A stretch of DNA of 64,000 bases from Rhizobium sp. BT03 (GCF_030053155.1 NZ_CP125640.1:1612001-1676000), one strand, 5' to 3'. Counted from the first letter of the stretch, positions 37,978-45,768 are shown. The notes: a model not told the origin generated them from the letters alone. Program-made: numbers and translations.

Positions 37978-39003
37978 ATGTCCAAGATATTTCCCAATCT
38001 TCCAGTACCGGATGCCGCGGGCATTGGTCTGCGCTCCCCGCATATTTCCGATATGATCTCCCGCCGGCCTTCGGCGGGATGGCTGGAGGTCCATGCTGAA
38101 AACTACATGGGCGATTCCGCCGCCGTCGATGCTTTGGAAAACTTACGCGAGACCTATCCGTTGTCGGTGCACGGCGTCGGTCTCTCACTGGGCAGCGCTT
38201 CGGGCCTTGATCGGGACCATCTGGAACGGTTGCGGAGCGTGTGCATCCGGTTTCAGCCAGGATTGGTCTCGGAACATCTGGCCTGGAGCGTTGCCGACGG
38301 CGCCTATCTCAACGATCTCCTGCCGCTCCGTTATGACGACGATGCGCTCGATATCGTCGCGGCCAATGTCGACCAGTTGCAGGACAGGCTGCAGCGCCGC
38401 GTCTTCATCGAAAACCTATCGGCCTATATCGCCTTCGCCAATTCCACGATGACCGAGGCGCAATTCCTCGCCGAACTTGTCAAGCGCACCGGTTGCGGCC
38501 TGCTGCTCGACGTCAATAATGTCTATGTCTCGGCCTGCAATCTCGATTTCGACGCCAAGGCCTTCATCGACAACCTGCCCGCCGATGCCATCGGCGAAAT
38601 CCATCTCGCCGGCCACGCGGTCAACGAGGTCGAAGGCGACATCGTGCTGATCGACGATCACGGCTCGCGCGTGCCACCGGCCGTCTGGTCGCTCTATGCG
38701 CATGTGCTGCGCAAGATCGGCCCGCGCCCGACGCTGATTGAATGGGACACGGAGGTTCCCGCGCTCGATGTGCTGCTCGGCGAAGCAATGTGGGCCGACA
38801 TGATGGCCGCCTCGATCGGTTTCGAGAAGCGTGGCGCGCCGCAGATCGCCCAGCAGCCGGACCGCCGGTTCCACGGCATCGAGCTGCCCTCCACGAGCAA
38901 TCTCGCACGCGGCGCCATGCCTGCGATCTCGGCCTTGACCACGATCACACCGTCGGTTTTCGCGAGCAACTCCGTCACACGGAGGGCGCGTTATGCTGTC
39001 TGA
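37978..39003 (+). CDS. bufB: MNIO-family (DUF692) bufferin-modifying oxygenase
   Basis: 341 aa TIM-barrel multinuclear non-heme iron oxidative enzyme. Candidate metal ligands: E41/N42 region (VHAENYMG), H65 (SVHGVGLSLG), H100 (SEHLAW), E145 (FIENLSAY), D178/N180 (LLLDVNNVYVSA), H209 and H213 (EIHLAGHA), D227/H228 (IDDHGS) and E255 (IEWDTE). About 60-85 residues follow the last ligand, longer than in most DUF692 proteins; end overlaps the next gene by 11 nt. In the known system this enzyme installs thiooxazoles on BufA. Confidence 0.92.
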   Translation: MSKIFPNLPVPDAAGIGLRSPHISDMISRRPSAGWLEVHAENYMGDSAAVDALENLRETYPLSVHGVGLSLGSASGLDRDHLERLRSVCIRFQPGLVSEHLAWSVADGAYLNDLLPLRYDDDALDIVAANVDQLQDRLQRRVFIENLSAYIAFANSTMTEAQFLAELVKRTGCGLLLDVNNVYVSACNLDFDAKAFIDNLPADAIGEIHLAGHAVNEVEGDIVLIDDHGSRVPPAVWSLYAHVLRKIGPRPTLIEWDTEVPALDVLLGEAMWADMMAASIGFEKRGAPQIAQQPDRRFHGIELPSTSNLARGAMPAISALTTITPSVFASNSVTRRARYAV

Positions 39004-39778
39004 ACTCGAACTGCAGCACGCCGTCGCGGATGCTATTCTTAACCGTCGAGGGCCGGATCTCGGCCCCTCATTCGATACGGGCGGCCGCTTCGATCCGATG
39101 CGCCGCTTCAACATCTACCGCAACAACACATTCGCATCGCTGAGCGCCACGCTCGTGTCCGTCTTCCCTGTTGGCGTCAGCCTGATTGGAGAGCGGTATT
39201 TCCGCCATATTGCCGCGAGCTTCATTCGCGTGAGCCCGCCGTCCGAAGCGCGGCTGGTACGCTATGGCAGCGACTTCGCCGACTTCCTCGGCCGGCTCGA
39301 AGACCTCAAGCCTATGGCGTTCATCGCCGATACGGCGCGGCTTGAATGGCTGATCGCCGAGGCGCTCGATGCGCCGGCGCTGCCGCCTGCGAATATGGCT
39401 GAACTCTTCCGGAGTGGCGAAGACACCATGCCCGACCTGATCCTCCAGCCGTCTTTGCGACTGCTCTTTTCCCGCTGGCCGGCGCTCGACATCTGGTCGG
39501 CGCACCAGGCAAGCGGCGATCTCGAACAGCTTAGCGACATCAGAAGGCAACCGCAGCGGATGGCGTTGTGGCGGAACCGGGACAGCGTTCGTTTTCTCCG
39601 CCTCAACGGTGCCCATTACGCCTTTCTGCAGGCGCTGAAGAGCGGCCGCGGACTTGAACATGCCGTCAAGAAAGCCGCCGCGCGCGATCCGAATTTCGAC
39701 CTCGTCGCCTCGCTCGGCGGTCTATTTGCCGACGGACTCGTCACGCGCGTCCGCCACCTACCTGCAAACATCAACTGA
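38993..39778 (+). CDS. bufC: BufC, DUF2063 partner protein of the MNIO enzyme
   Basis: 261 aa, starts inside the end of bufB (11 nt overlap). N-terminal DUF2063: ELQHAVADAILNRRGPDLGP and the RFNIYRNNTFASLSATLVSVFPV signature, then a helical C-terminal half. DUF2063 proteins pair with DUF692 enzymes and are thought to bind and present the precursor peptide. Despite its family name as a putative DNA-binding domain, no DNA role is expected here. Confidence 0.9.
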   Translation: MLSELELQHAVADAILNRRGPDLGPSFDTGGRFDPMRRFNIYRNNTFASLSATLVSVFPVGVSLIGERYFRHIAASFIRVSPPSEARLVRYGSDFADFLGRLEDLKPMAFIADTARLEWLIAEALDAPALPPANMAELFRSGEDTMPDLILQPSLRLLFSRWPALDIWSAHQASGDLEQLSDIRRQPQRMALWRNRDSVRFLRLNGAHYAFLQALKSGRGLEHAVKKAAARDPNFDLVASLGGLFADGLVTRVRHLPANIN

Positions 39779-39792
39779 CAAGGAATGGATCG

Positions 39793-40266
39793 ATGACCAT
39801 GATGACCCCGACATCCATGCCCGAACGAGGCGGTTTCGCCGGCCTTTATTCGCAGGCACTCCAGCTAGCCTCATCCGTGCCGCTTTCGACGGTGCAGCTC
39901 GTCTCGCGGCTCGCCGTGGCGAACGTGTTCTGGCAATCATCGCAAAGCAAGCTCGCCTCCTGGCCCGTCACGGTCCAGCTCTTCGCCTTCGAATACCGCC
40001 TGCCGGTGCTCGATCCCGGTGTCGCAGCCCTGCTTGCCACGGCCGCCGAACTGTCGGGTGCAATCCTGATCTTCTTCGGCCTCTGCTCGCGTCTCGCGGC
40101 ACTAATGCTGCTCGGCGTTGTCGCTACAATCCAGATCTTCGTCTATCCCACCCATTGGGGCGAACATCTGACCTGGGCGGCTCCGCTGCTGCTGATTTTC
40201 GCGCGTGGCGCGGGCATCATCTCGCTCGACCATCTCGCCGGCCGCTTTTTCTCGCGGGAGCGCTGA
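39793..40266 (+). CDS. DoxX family membrane protein
   Basis: 157 aa with about four membrane helices. LVSRLAVANVFWQSSQSKLA followed by helix-rich LATAAELSGAILIFFGLCSR and a C-terminal PTHWGEHLTWAAPLLLIFAR are typical of the DoxX family, which often accompanies bufABC. 14 nt after bufC and 3 nt before the next gene, so surely in the same operon. Possible role in membrane redox chemistry or maturation; undefined. Confidence 0.88.
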   Translation: MTMMTPTSMPERGGFAGLYSQALQLASSVPLSTVQLVSRLAVANVFWQSSQSKLASWPVTVQLFAFEYRLPVLDPGVAALLATAAELSGAILIFFGLCSRLAALMLLGVVATIQIFVYPTHWGEHLTWAAPLLLIFARGAGIISLDHLAGRFFSRER

Positions 40267-40269
40267 GCC

Positions 40270-41586
40270 ATGCGGATCGAAGCCGAGGGCGCGATGACGG
40301 GCGGTGCGCCGAACTTGGTCCGCCCAATGCCCGGGAATGGCCGCCCGCGCGTGGTCATTCTCGGCGCCGGCTTCGGCGGGCTTGCCGCAGCGATGACGCT
40401 CAAGGGCATCCAGGTCGACATCACCGTCATCGACCGTCGCAATTATCACCTCTTCCAGCCGCTGCTCTACCAAGTGGCGACTGCAGGCCTATCCCCCGCG
40501 CAAGTCGCGATGCCGATCCGCCGCATCCTGTCGCGCCAGAAGAATGTGACGGTATTGATGCAAAGGGTGGAGCGGATCGAGAAAGCCACGCAGGTTGTTC
40601 ACACCACCGAGCGCGCCATCCCCTACGACTATCTTGTTGTCGCCACGGGCGCCCGTCATGCCTATTTCGGACATGAGGAGTGGGCCGAATGCGCGCCGGG
40701 CCTGAAGACAATCGGCGACGCGACGGAGATCCGCGCCCGGATTCTCTCCGCTTTCGAACGCGCCGAAGTCACCCGGGATGATCAGAGGCGCGAGGCGTCA
40801 CTGACCTTCGTTGTGGTCGGCGGCGGCCCGACAGGCGTCGAAATGGCCGGTGCGATTGCCGAACTTGCCCGCAAGGTCGTGGTTCGCGACTTCCGTCACA
40901 TCAATGCCGCTTCCGCACGCGTCGTCTTGGTCGAAGCTGGCAGCCGTATCCTACCCACCATGCCGGCCTGCCTTTCGGCAAAGGCGCAGCGTCAGCTTGA
41001 AGGCCTGGGCGTCGAAGTGTTGGTCACGGCTGCCGTCACCCATTGCGATGGCGAAGGCGTCATCCTCGCCGACGGCCGCCACATCGGCTCGGCATGCGTG
41101 CTTTGGGCCGCAGGTGTCATGGCATCCAAAGCGGCCAAATGGCTCGACGCCGTGGCCGACCGCGCCGGCCGGACCGTGGTCGACGAACGGCTGAATCTTC
41201 CCGGCCACGACAACGTCTTCGTCATCGGCGATACCGCGGCGGCGAAGAACGAAGATGGCCGCCCCGTGCCAGGCATAGCGCCAGCTGCCAAGCAGATGGG
41301 CGAGCATGCCGCGCATGCCATCCGGGCGCTCATCGCGGGCAATCCAGTCGAGCCATTCCGCTACCGGCATTTCGGCAATCTCGCCACGATCGGCCGCAAG
41401 GCGGCGGTCGCCGATTTCGGACGGATCAGGCTTTCCGGCGTTTCGGCTTGGCTGGTCTGGAACCTCGCCCATCTCTGGTTCCTCGTCGGTTTCCGCAATC
41501 GCCTCGTGGTTTTCATGGATTGGGGCCTGGCCTACCTTCGCTACGAGCGGAGCGCCCGCCTCATCACCGACCGCCATGAGCGCTGA
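40270..41586 (+). CDS. NDH-2-type NAD(P)/FAD-dependent oxidoreductase
   Basis: 438 aa. FAD Rossmann motif VVILGAGFGGLAAAMTLKG, second (NADH) motif FVVVGGGPTGVEMAGAIAEL, FAD Asp in VFVIGDTAAAKNEDG, and a C-terminal amphipathic membrane-binding stretch (WLVWNLAHLWFLVGFRNRLV). Type II NADH:quinone oxidoreductases move electrons to quinone without proton pumping. Three nt behind DoxX, and its end overlaps the cyclase start by 11 nt. It may supply a reductant for the MNIO reaction or be a copper-tolerant NADH dehydrogenase. Confidence 0.9.
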   Translation: MRIEAEGAMTGGAPNLVRPMPGNGRPRVVILGAGFGGLAAAMTLKGIQVDITVIDRRNYHLFQPLLYQVATAGLSPAQVAMPIRRILSRQKNVTVLMQRVERIEKATQVVHTTERAIPYDYLVVATGARHAYFGHEEWAECAPGLKTIGDATEIRARILSAFERAEVTRDDQRREASLTFVVVGGGPTGVEMAGAIAELARKVVVRDFRHINAASARVVLVEAGSRILPTMPACLSAKAQRQLEGLGVEVLVTAAVTHCDGEGVILADGRHIGSACVLWAAGVMASKAAKWLDAVADRAGRTVVDERLNLPGHDNVFVIGDTAAAKNEDGRPVPGIAPAAKQMGEHAAHAIRALIAGNPVEPFRYRHFGNLATIGRKAAVADFGRIRLSGVSAWLVWNLAHLWFLVGFRNRLVVFMDWGLAYLRYERSARLITDRHER

Positions 41587-43438
41587 TTTCCTTCCCCGCG
41601 TGAAGATGGGCCGCGCAGTCACCATGCTGCTGCTGCTTGCCGTCATCTCGACGGCGGTCCTGGTACATCTGATCTGGCAACGCACGGCGAGTGCCAATGT
41701 CGACAATGTCGTGGCGGCCCTGGATGCGCAGAGCACTGGGGCCGTTCGCAATGAACTCGCCTCGCAACTCGCACTCGTATCGAGCACGGCGGAAATAATC
41801 CGCTCCGTCTTCTTCCAGGGCGCCATCAAGCCCGATGACGAGGTCAAGCGCGAGTTCTTATTTCTCTCGCTGCTGCGTGAGCAGCCGGCGATCGCCTGGA
41901 TTGGGTTCGGTTTCACCGATGGGCGCTTCTTCGGCTCACATGCCGCCCCCGATGGCCGGATCGAGATGGTCGAAATCGGCAAAGCCGCGCCCGGCAAACC
42001 TCGAACATTGCGCCGTGACCGATACAAGCCGATCCCCGGTGACATATTCTTCGAAGAGCGCGTCAAGACAGAGAGCGCCTATGTGACGGAGGGCGCGTCC
42101 TGGTATCGTAAGGGCAAAGACAGCACCGGTCCTGCATGGACCGTCGTGGACATATTGCCAAGCGGTTTCGAGCCTTCGATCGTTCTTTCAAAACGGGTCG
42201 AAGCCTTTGGGCGGCTTGAAGGTGTCGTCATGGTAGCGGTCAGCCTGCGACAGCTGTCGCTGACGCTGCGGGATCTCAACATTCCTTCCGAGAGCAAAGT
42301 CTATGTGCTCGCGAAGGACGATGTGGTCCTCGCCACGTCTGAACCGTCGGACGGCGTCATGGCCGCCCATCTCGCCGATTTTCCGAAGACCGACGCGCTT
42401 TCTGCTGCCGTCGCAGCCGCGCGCCGAACGCATCCTCAAAGCGTCTTCCGCACGCTGCAAAAGAGTGCCGCCCTCGGGCCAGTCTTCATTTCATCCAGCG
42501 CGTTGCCTTTTGAAGACTGGCGGCTGCTGACGGCCATTCCACGCTCCACCTTTGCCGGCGATATCGATGAAAACACCAAGCGCGTGCTCTTCATCGTCGC
42601 TGGCATCGCGCTACTCGCCGCTGTCACCGCGATTATTTTCGCCCGCCTGCTTTTCGCCCGGCCGCTCGCCCGCCTTGCCCAACAGCTGCATGCGGTCGAA
42701 CGCTTCGAACTCGGTGCCGTCAGTCACACGCCCACCGTGCTGGTTGAACTCAATGACTTCTCCGTCGCGCTGAAACGGATGTCTTCGGGGCTATCGGCCT
42801 TCGCCCGCTTCATGCCGCTCGATGTCGTCAGGCCGCTCGTCAACGGCGGCATCGAGCCCAGGCCCGGCGGCAAGCTCACCGAGATCACCGTTCTCTTCGC
42901 CGACCTGCCGGGCTTTACGGAGATGACTGAGGAACTCGGCGCCGGTGTCGAACCACATCTCACCCGCTTCCTCACGCTTTCCATCGCCGCGATCCACGCC
43001 GAGGGCGGCACGGTCGACAAATTCATCGGCGACGCTGTGATGGCGATCTGGAATGCCCCGAACGACGAGCCCGATCACGCGTCGCGTGCCTGCCGTGCCG
43101 CTGCCGCGATCCGTGACGCGATGCATGCCATCCCGCCGCTCGCGCCCCAGCATGACGCAGTGCGGGTCAGGATCGGCATCAACAGCGGGACGGCACTCGT
43201 CGGCAATATCGGCTCGGCCGAACGCCTGAGCTACACAGCGATTGGCGATGCCGTTAACCTCGCAAGCCGCCTGGTCGGCGTCGCCAAAGACAAAGACGTT
43301 GAAATCGTGTTGAGTGGCGAGACGTGGGAACGGGCCGACAGGCGGCTCGATGCCCGCTCGCTGGGAGAGACGGTGGTGCGCGGCAAATCGCAACCGGTGC
43401 CGATCTTTACGCTGGACCGGAAATCGCCCCCGATTTGA
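41576..43438 (+). CDS. Membrane class III adenylate/guanylate cyclase with extracellular sensor
   Basis: 620 aa. Helix about 13-33, extracytoplasmic Cache-like domain about 34-325 (FQGAIKPDDEVKREFLFLSL), helix about 333-355, HAMP-like linker, then class III catalytic domain about 440-600. VLFADLPGFTEM gives metal Asp 1, DKFIGDAVMAIWNAP gives the substrate Lys (KxxGD) and metal Asp 2, and YTAIGDAVNLASRLVG the D..N/R transition-state residues, so it looks active. The Lys and Asp favour ATP. Start MSADFLPRVK at 41576. Confidence 0.92.
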   Translation: MSADFLPRVKMGRAVTMLLLLAVISTAVLVHLIWQRTASANVDNVVAALDAQSTGAVRNELASQLALVSSTAEIIRSVFFQGAIKPDDEVKREFLFLSLLREQPAIAWIGFGFTDGRFFGSHAAPDGRIEMVEIGKAAPGKPRTLRRDRYKPIPGDIFFEERVKTESAYVTEGASWYRKGKDSTGPAWTVVDILPSGFEPSIVLSKRVEAFGRLEGVVMVAVSLRQLSLTLRDLNIPSESKVYVLAKDDVVLATSEPSDGVMAAHLADFPKTDALSAAVAAARRTHPQSVFRTLQKSAALGPVFISSSALPFEDWRLLTAIPRSTFAGDIDENTKRVLFIVAGIALLAAVTAIIFARLLFARPLARLAQQLHAVERFELGAVSHTPTVLVELNDFSVALKRMSSGLSAFARFMPLDVVRPLVNGGIEPRPGGKLTEITVLFADLPGFTEMTEELGAGVEPHLTRFLTLSIAAIHAEGGTVDKFIGDAVMAIWNAPNDEPDHASRACRAAAAIRDAMHAIPPLAPQHDAVRVRIGINSGTALVGNIGSAERLSYTAIGDAVNLASRLVGVAKDKDVEIVLSGETWERADRRLDARSLGETVVRGKSQPVPIFTLDRKSPPI

Positions 43439-43451
43439 GGGAGGAGGGATC

Positions 43452-43826
43452 ATGGAAAGTGCATCTTCCCTTATTGGCCTACTCGCCTGGCTGCAGGTCA
43501 AGCATTTCGCCGCCGACTATCTCTTGCAGCCGACCTGGATTCTGCAGGGCAAGGGCGACATCCGCCATCCGGGCGGCTATTTCCATGCAGCGATCCACGT
43601 CGCAGGCACCCTTCCGGGATTGTTTTTGTTCGGGCTGGATAGCGTGACGGTCGCGGTCTTGGCGCTAGGCGAATTTCTAATTCACTTCATCATCGATCAC
43701 TCAAAGGCCGTTCACTCGCGCCGCCATCCGGCTGCCATGACAACCCGTCCTTACTGGGCCGCGCACGGAGCGGATCAGTTGTTGCATCATTTGACCTACA
43801 CTGGGATCTTGGCTGCTGCGATGTGA
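43452..43826 (+). CDS. DUF3307 family membrane protein
   Basis: 124 aa starting MESASSLIGLLAWLQVKHFA with a GGAGGGATC Shine-Dalgarno, 13 nt after the cyclase. DUF3307 proteins are small membrane proteins with conserved HF-x-x-DYLLQP, here KHFAADYLLQPTWIL, and H-A-x-x-H in YFHAAIHVAG. Four hydrophobic stretches with several buried His and Asp hint at a metal or proton path. Function unknown; last gene of the operon. Confidence 0.85.
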   Translation: MESASSLIGLLAWLQVKHFAADYLLQPTWILQGKGDIRHPGGYFHAAIHVAGTLPGLFLFGLDSVTVAVLALGEFLIHFIIDHSKAVHSRRHPAAMTTRPYWAAHGADQLLHHLTYTGILAAAM

Positions 43827-43923
43827 CACAGAGTTTTGGTCGATCCTACAGATCATTCAAATGTCTGCTGTCAGTGCGATCCGGACGAGGATGAATACCC
43901 TCTCTTACCGCCGCCAGGCTCGA

Positions 43924-43955
43924 ACCCTGCGCTGCCTAAAGTTGCAGCGCAGGGT
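43924..43955. terminator. Convergent stem-loop
   Basis: ACCCTGCGCTGC (43924-43935) and GCAGCGCAGGGT (43944-43955), a perfect 12 bp stem with an 8 nt loop between the ends of the bufferin operon (plus) and the metG-like gene (minus). No U-tract on either side, but its place and strength suit a bidirectional transcription end. Confidence 0.6.
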
Positions 43956-43969
43956 CTCGGGCTGCCTCT

Positions 43970-45514
43970 TCAAGCCGCCGTACTTTGCGGAAAGAGCACG
44001 GCTTGTGGAGTTGCTTTGACTCCAGCCACGATCACGGGGTCCCGATAGAGGCGAGGTAACGGTATTCCAAGCCTGGAATGTAGCTTTGCGGCCGAACTTG
44101 GCAGGAACGGCAGGAGGCAGCGGGCAATGATCGCAAGGCCATAGACCTGCTCGGCCAGGCAAGCGCCGAGACGAGCAGTGGTCGCCTTCCGATCTTCGGC
44201 CGTGAGATCGGCAAGCAGGGCTTTCGCATCCGCCCACGGCGCGCGTTGTGTAAACCGCCTGTTCGCCTCGCCGATAAAAGCAAAAATATCCGCGAGGCCG
44301 ACATGGAGCTCGTAGACATCGAAGGCTTCAGCCACCTTCCCCGGAAGGCGGGCAGCCTCGTCCACGAATGCGCTGTCCGGCACGAGCGGAACGATGCCGT
44401 CGAACGCAGTGGAGAGAAGGGCAAGCACCCGGTTGGCAAGATTTCCGAGCTGCCCGGCGAGCTCGCCCGACCACGCGGCTTGGAGACGCTCGGTCGAGAA
44501 GTCGCCATCGTCTCCCGAGCGTATATGGCGGAGCAGGTAATATCGCAGCGCATCCGGCGTTGCGTAGGATTGAATGATGCGTTCCGGATCGATGCCGTTG
44601 CCGGCCGACTTGCCGATCTTCCGGCCGTCCACCGTGACGTAGCCGTGTACGAGGATCGACGATGGCGGCGGCAGACCTGCGGACAAGAGGATGGCCGGCC
44701 AGTAGATAGCGTGGAACTTGGAGATGCCCTTGCCGACCACGTGGATGCGTTGGCCGCCGTTCCAATAGCGCTGCAAGAGGGTTTGATCGGACCCGTGGCC
44801 GAGACCAGTGAGATAGTTCGCCAGGGCATCGAACCAGACGTAGACGACCTCATCTCCATCGGGGACGGGTACACCCCAACCTCGCGCCCGCTCCGAACTG
44901 CGCGACACGCTGATGTCGGTCAGGCCACGCCGCAGCAGGGCAAGGATTTCGTTGCGCCGATGAGCCGGGACGATGCGAAGCTCGCCGGTCTCGACCAGCT
45001 CGATGAGCCGGTCGCCGTAACGGGAAAGACGGAAGAACCAGTTCTCCTCGCGGACGACCTCGAGGGCAATGCCATGTTCCGGGCAGCGCCCGTCATTGAG
45101 TTCCGATGGCTCGTAGAATTGCTCGCAGCCGACGCAGTAGAGGCCCTCATAGGCCTTGCGATAGAGATCGCCATTTCCCGCGCATGCCCGCCACAAGGCG
45201 TGGACGCAGGCAGCATGCCTTGGATCACGGGAGGTGCGGACGAATTCCTGGTTGGAGATATCGAGCCGGCCGCCAAGGCGCTCGAACCTGTCGGCGTTGG
45301 CATTGACGAAGTCCCTCACCTGCAGTCCCGCGGCCTCCGCCGCCCTGACATTCTTCAGGCTGTTGTCGTCGGTTCCGCACTGGAACCTGACGTCATGGCC
45401 GAGAAGCCTGAAATGACGGGCATAGGCATCGGCCTGGACGAGTTCGAGGGCAAAGCCCACATGCGGCGCGGCATTGACGTAGGGGATGGAGGAGGTGATG
45501 TAAATCTCGTTCAT
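43970..45514 (-). CDS. metG: Methionyl-tRNA synthetase, second-type copy behind an attenuator
   Basis: 514 aa class I synthetase that charges tRNA-Met. HIGH motif as PHVGF (H18), KMSKS as KIGKS (299-303) in VDGRKIGKSAGNGIDP, WYFDA-type VYVWFDALANYLTGLG, and a CVGCEQFY then CPEHG knuckle. No C-terminal tRNA-binding domain. The start MNEIYITSSIPYVNAAP is at 45514 with AAAGGAAA upstream. Rhizobial genomes have a housekeeping metG in a tmk-holB neighbourhood, so this is probably a paralogue or xenologue, maybe a backup or inhibitor-tolerant enzyme. Its leader at 45565-45708 looks like an attenuator. Confidence 0.85.
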   Translation of the reverse strand: MNEIYITSSIPYVNAAPHVGFALELVQADAYARHFRLLGHDVRFQCGTDDNSLKNVRAAEAAGLQVRDFVNANADRFERLGGRLDISNQEFVRTSRDPRHAACVHALWRACAGNGDLYRKAYEGLYCVGCEQFYEPSELNDGRCPEHGIALEVVREENWFFRLSRYGDRLIELVETGELRIVPAHRRNEILALLRRGLTDISVSRSSERARGWGVPVPDGDEVVYVWFDALANYLTGLGHGSDQTLLQRYWNGGQRIHVVGKGISKFHAIYWPAILLSAGLPPPSSILVHGYVTVDGRKIGKSAGNGIDPERIIQSYATPDALRYYLLRHIRSGDDGDFSTERLQAAWSGELAGQLGNLANRVLALLSTAFDGIVPLVPDSAFVDEAARLPGKVAEAFDVYELHVGLADIFAFIGEANRRFTQRAPWADAKALLADLTAEDRKATTARLGACLAEQVYGLAIIARCLLPFLPSSAAKLHSRLGIPLPRLYRDPVIVAGVKATPQAVLFPQSTAA

Positions 45515-45565
45515 CGGCGTTTCCTTTCGAAGGCTGTTGTTGCCGGCGAGACGGATCGACCCATG

Positions 45566-45588
45566 AAAAAACCGCCTCGAGGGCGGTC
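45566..45588 (-). terminator. Attenuator terminator in the metG leader
   Basis: Minus strand GACCGCC-CTCGA-GGCGGT then TTTTTT. A classical intrinsic terminator 51 nt before the metG ATG and 34 nt after the leader peptide stop. Its 5' arm can pair with the upstream GGCGG instead. Confidence 0.82.
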
Positions 45589-45613
45589 GCTGGTGCATTA
45601 TGGACGCACGAAA

Positions 45614-45635
45614 CCCGCCACGCTATGAGCGCGGC
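45614..45635 (-). promoter_or_regulatory. Pause hairpin and antiterminator segment of the metG leader
   Basis: Minus strand GCCGCGCU-CAU-AGCGUGGC forms an 8 bp stem (one G-U) over the last leader codons and its stop (45617-45635). The 3' arm runs into GGCGGG (45619-45614), which is complementary to CCGCC of the terminator's 5' arm. A ribosome halted on the Met codons would cover the first arm and free the second to make the antiterminator. This gives the 1:2 / 2:3 / 3:4 order of classical amino-acid attenuators. Confidence 0.75.
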
Positions 45636-45673
45636 ATCATCATCACGAAAGTGCTGATCGCGTTGTTGTCCAT
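45623..45673 (-). CDS. Methionine-rich leader peptide of metG
   Basis: 16 codons, MDNNAISTFVMMMPRS, with three consecutive Met codons (ATG ATG ATG) at 11-13 and stop TAG. It begins 6 nt after a promoter -10 element, so the ATG is at or near +1 and the mRNA would be leaderless, as I recall for the rhizobial trpL leader. It is followed by a pause hairpin, an antiterminator and a U-tailed terminator before metG. The peptide itself needs no function; the Met run would measure charged tRNA-Met. Found by reading, not by homology. Confidence 0.8.
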   Translation of the reverse strand: MDNNAISTFVMMMPRS

Positions 45674-45679
45674 GCCATT

Positions 45680-45708
45680 TTCTAGCATCACGGGCGATTT
45701 CGAACAAG
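45680..45708 (-). promoter_or_regulatory. Putative sigma-70 promoter of the metG leader
   Basis: Minus strand CTTGTT, 17 nt spacer, CTAGAA, close to the rhizobial CTTGAC-N17-CTATAT consensus. The start site is expected about 6-7 nt after the -10, that is at the leader peptide ATG (45673). Lies between the LysR stop and the leader. Confidence 0.6.
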
Positions 45709-45768
45709 CGCTCCGTTTGAGCCGCGGCACTTTGCAACCCGCCTGTTGAACGCCCGGTTTGGCGGCGC

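Noticed and set aside
43836..44048. 70-residue plus-strand ORF between the bufferin operon and metG, with several Cys
   Set aside because: Overlaps the end of metG, contains the 12 bp stem-loop and lacks a good start signal; Cys pattern does not match a bufferin or metallothionein.
45646..45678. Alternative start ATG GCA TGG for the metG leader peptide
   Set aside because: This frame stops after eleven codons without any Met run; the ATG at 45673 gives the MMM peptide and better fits the promoter distance.
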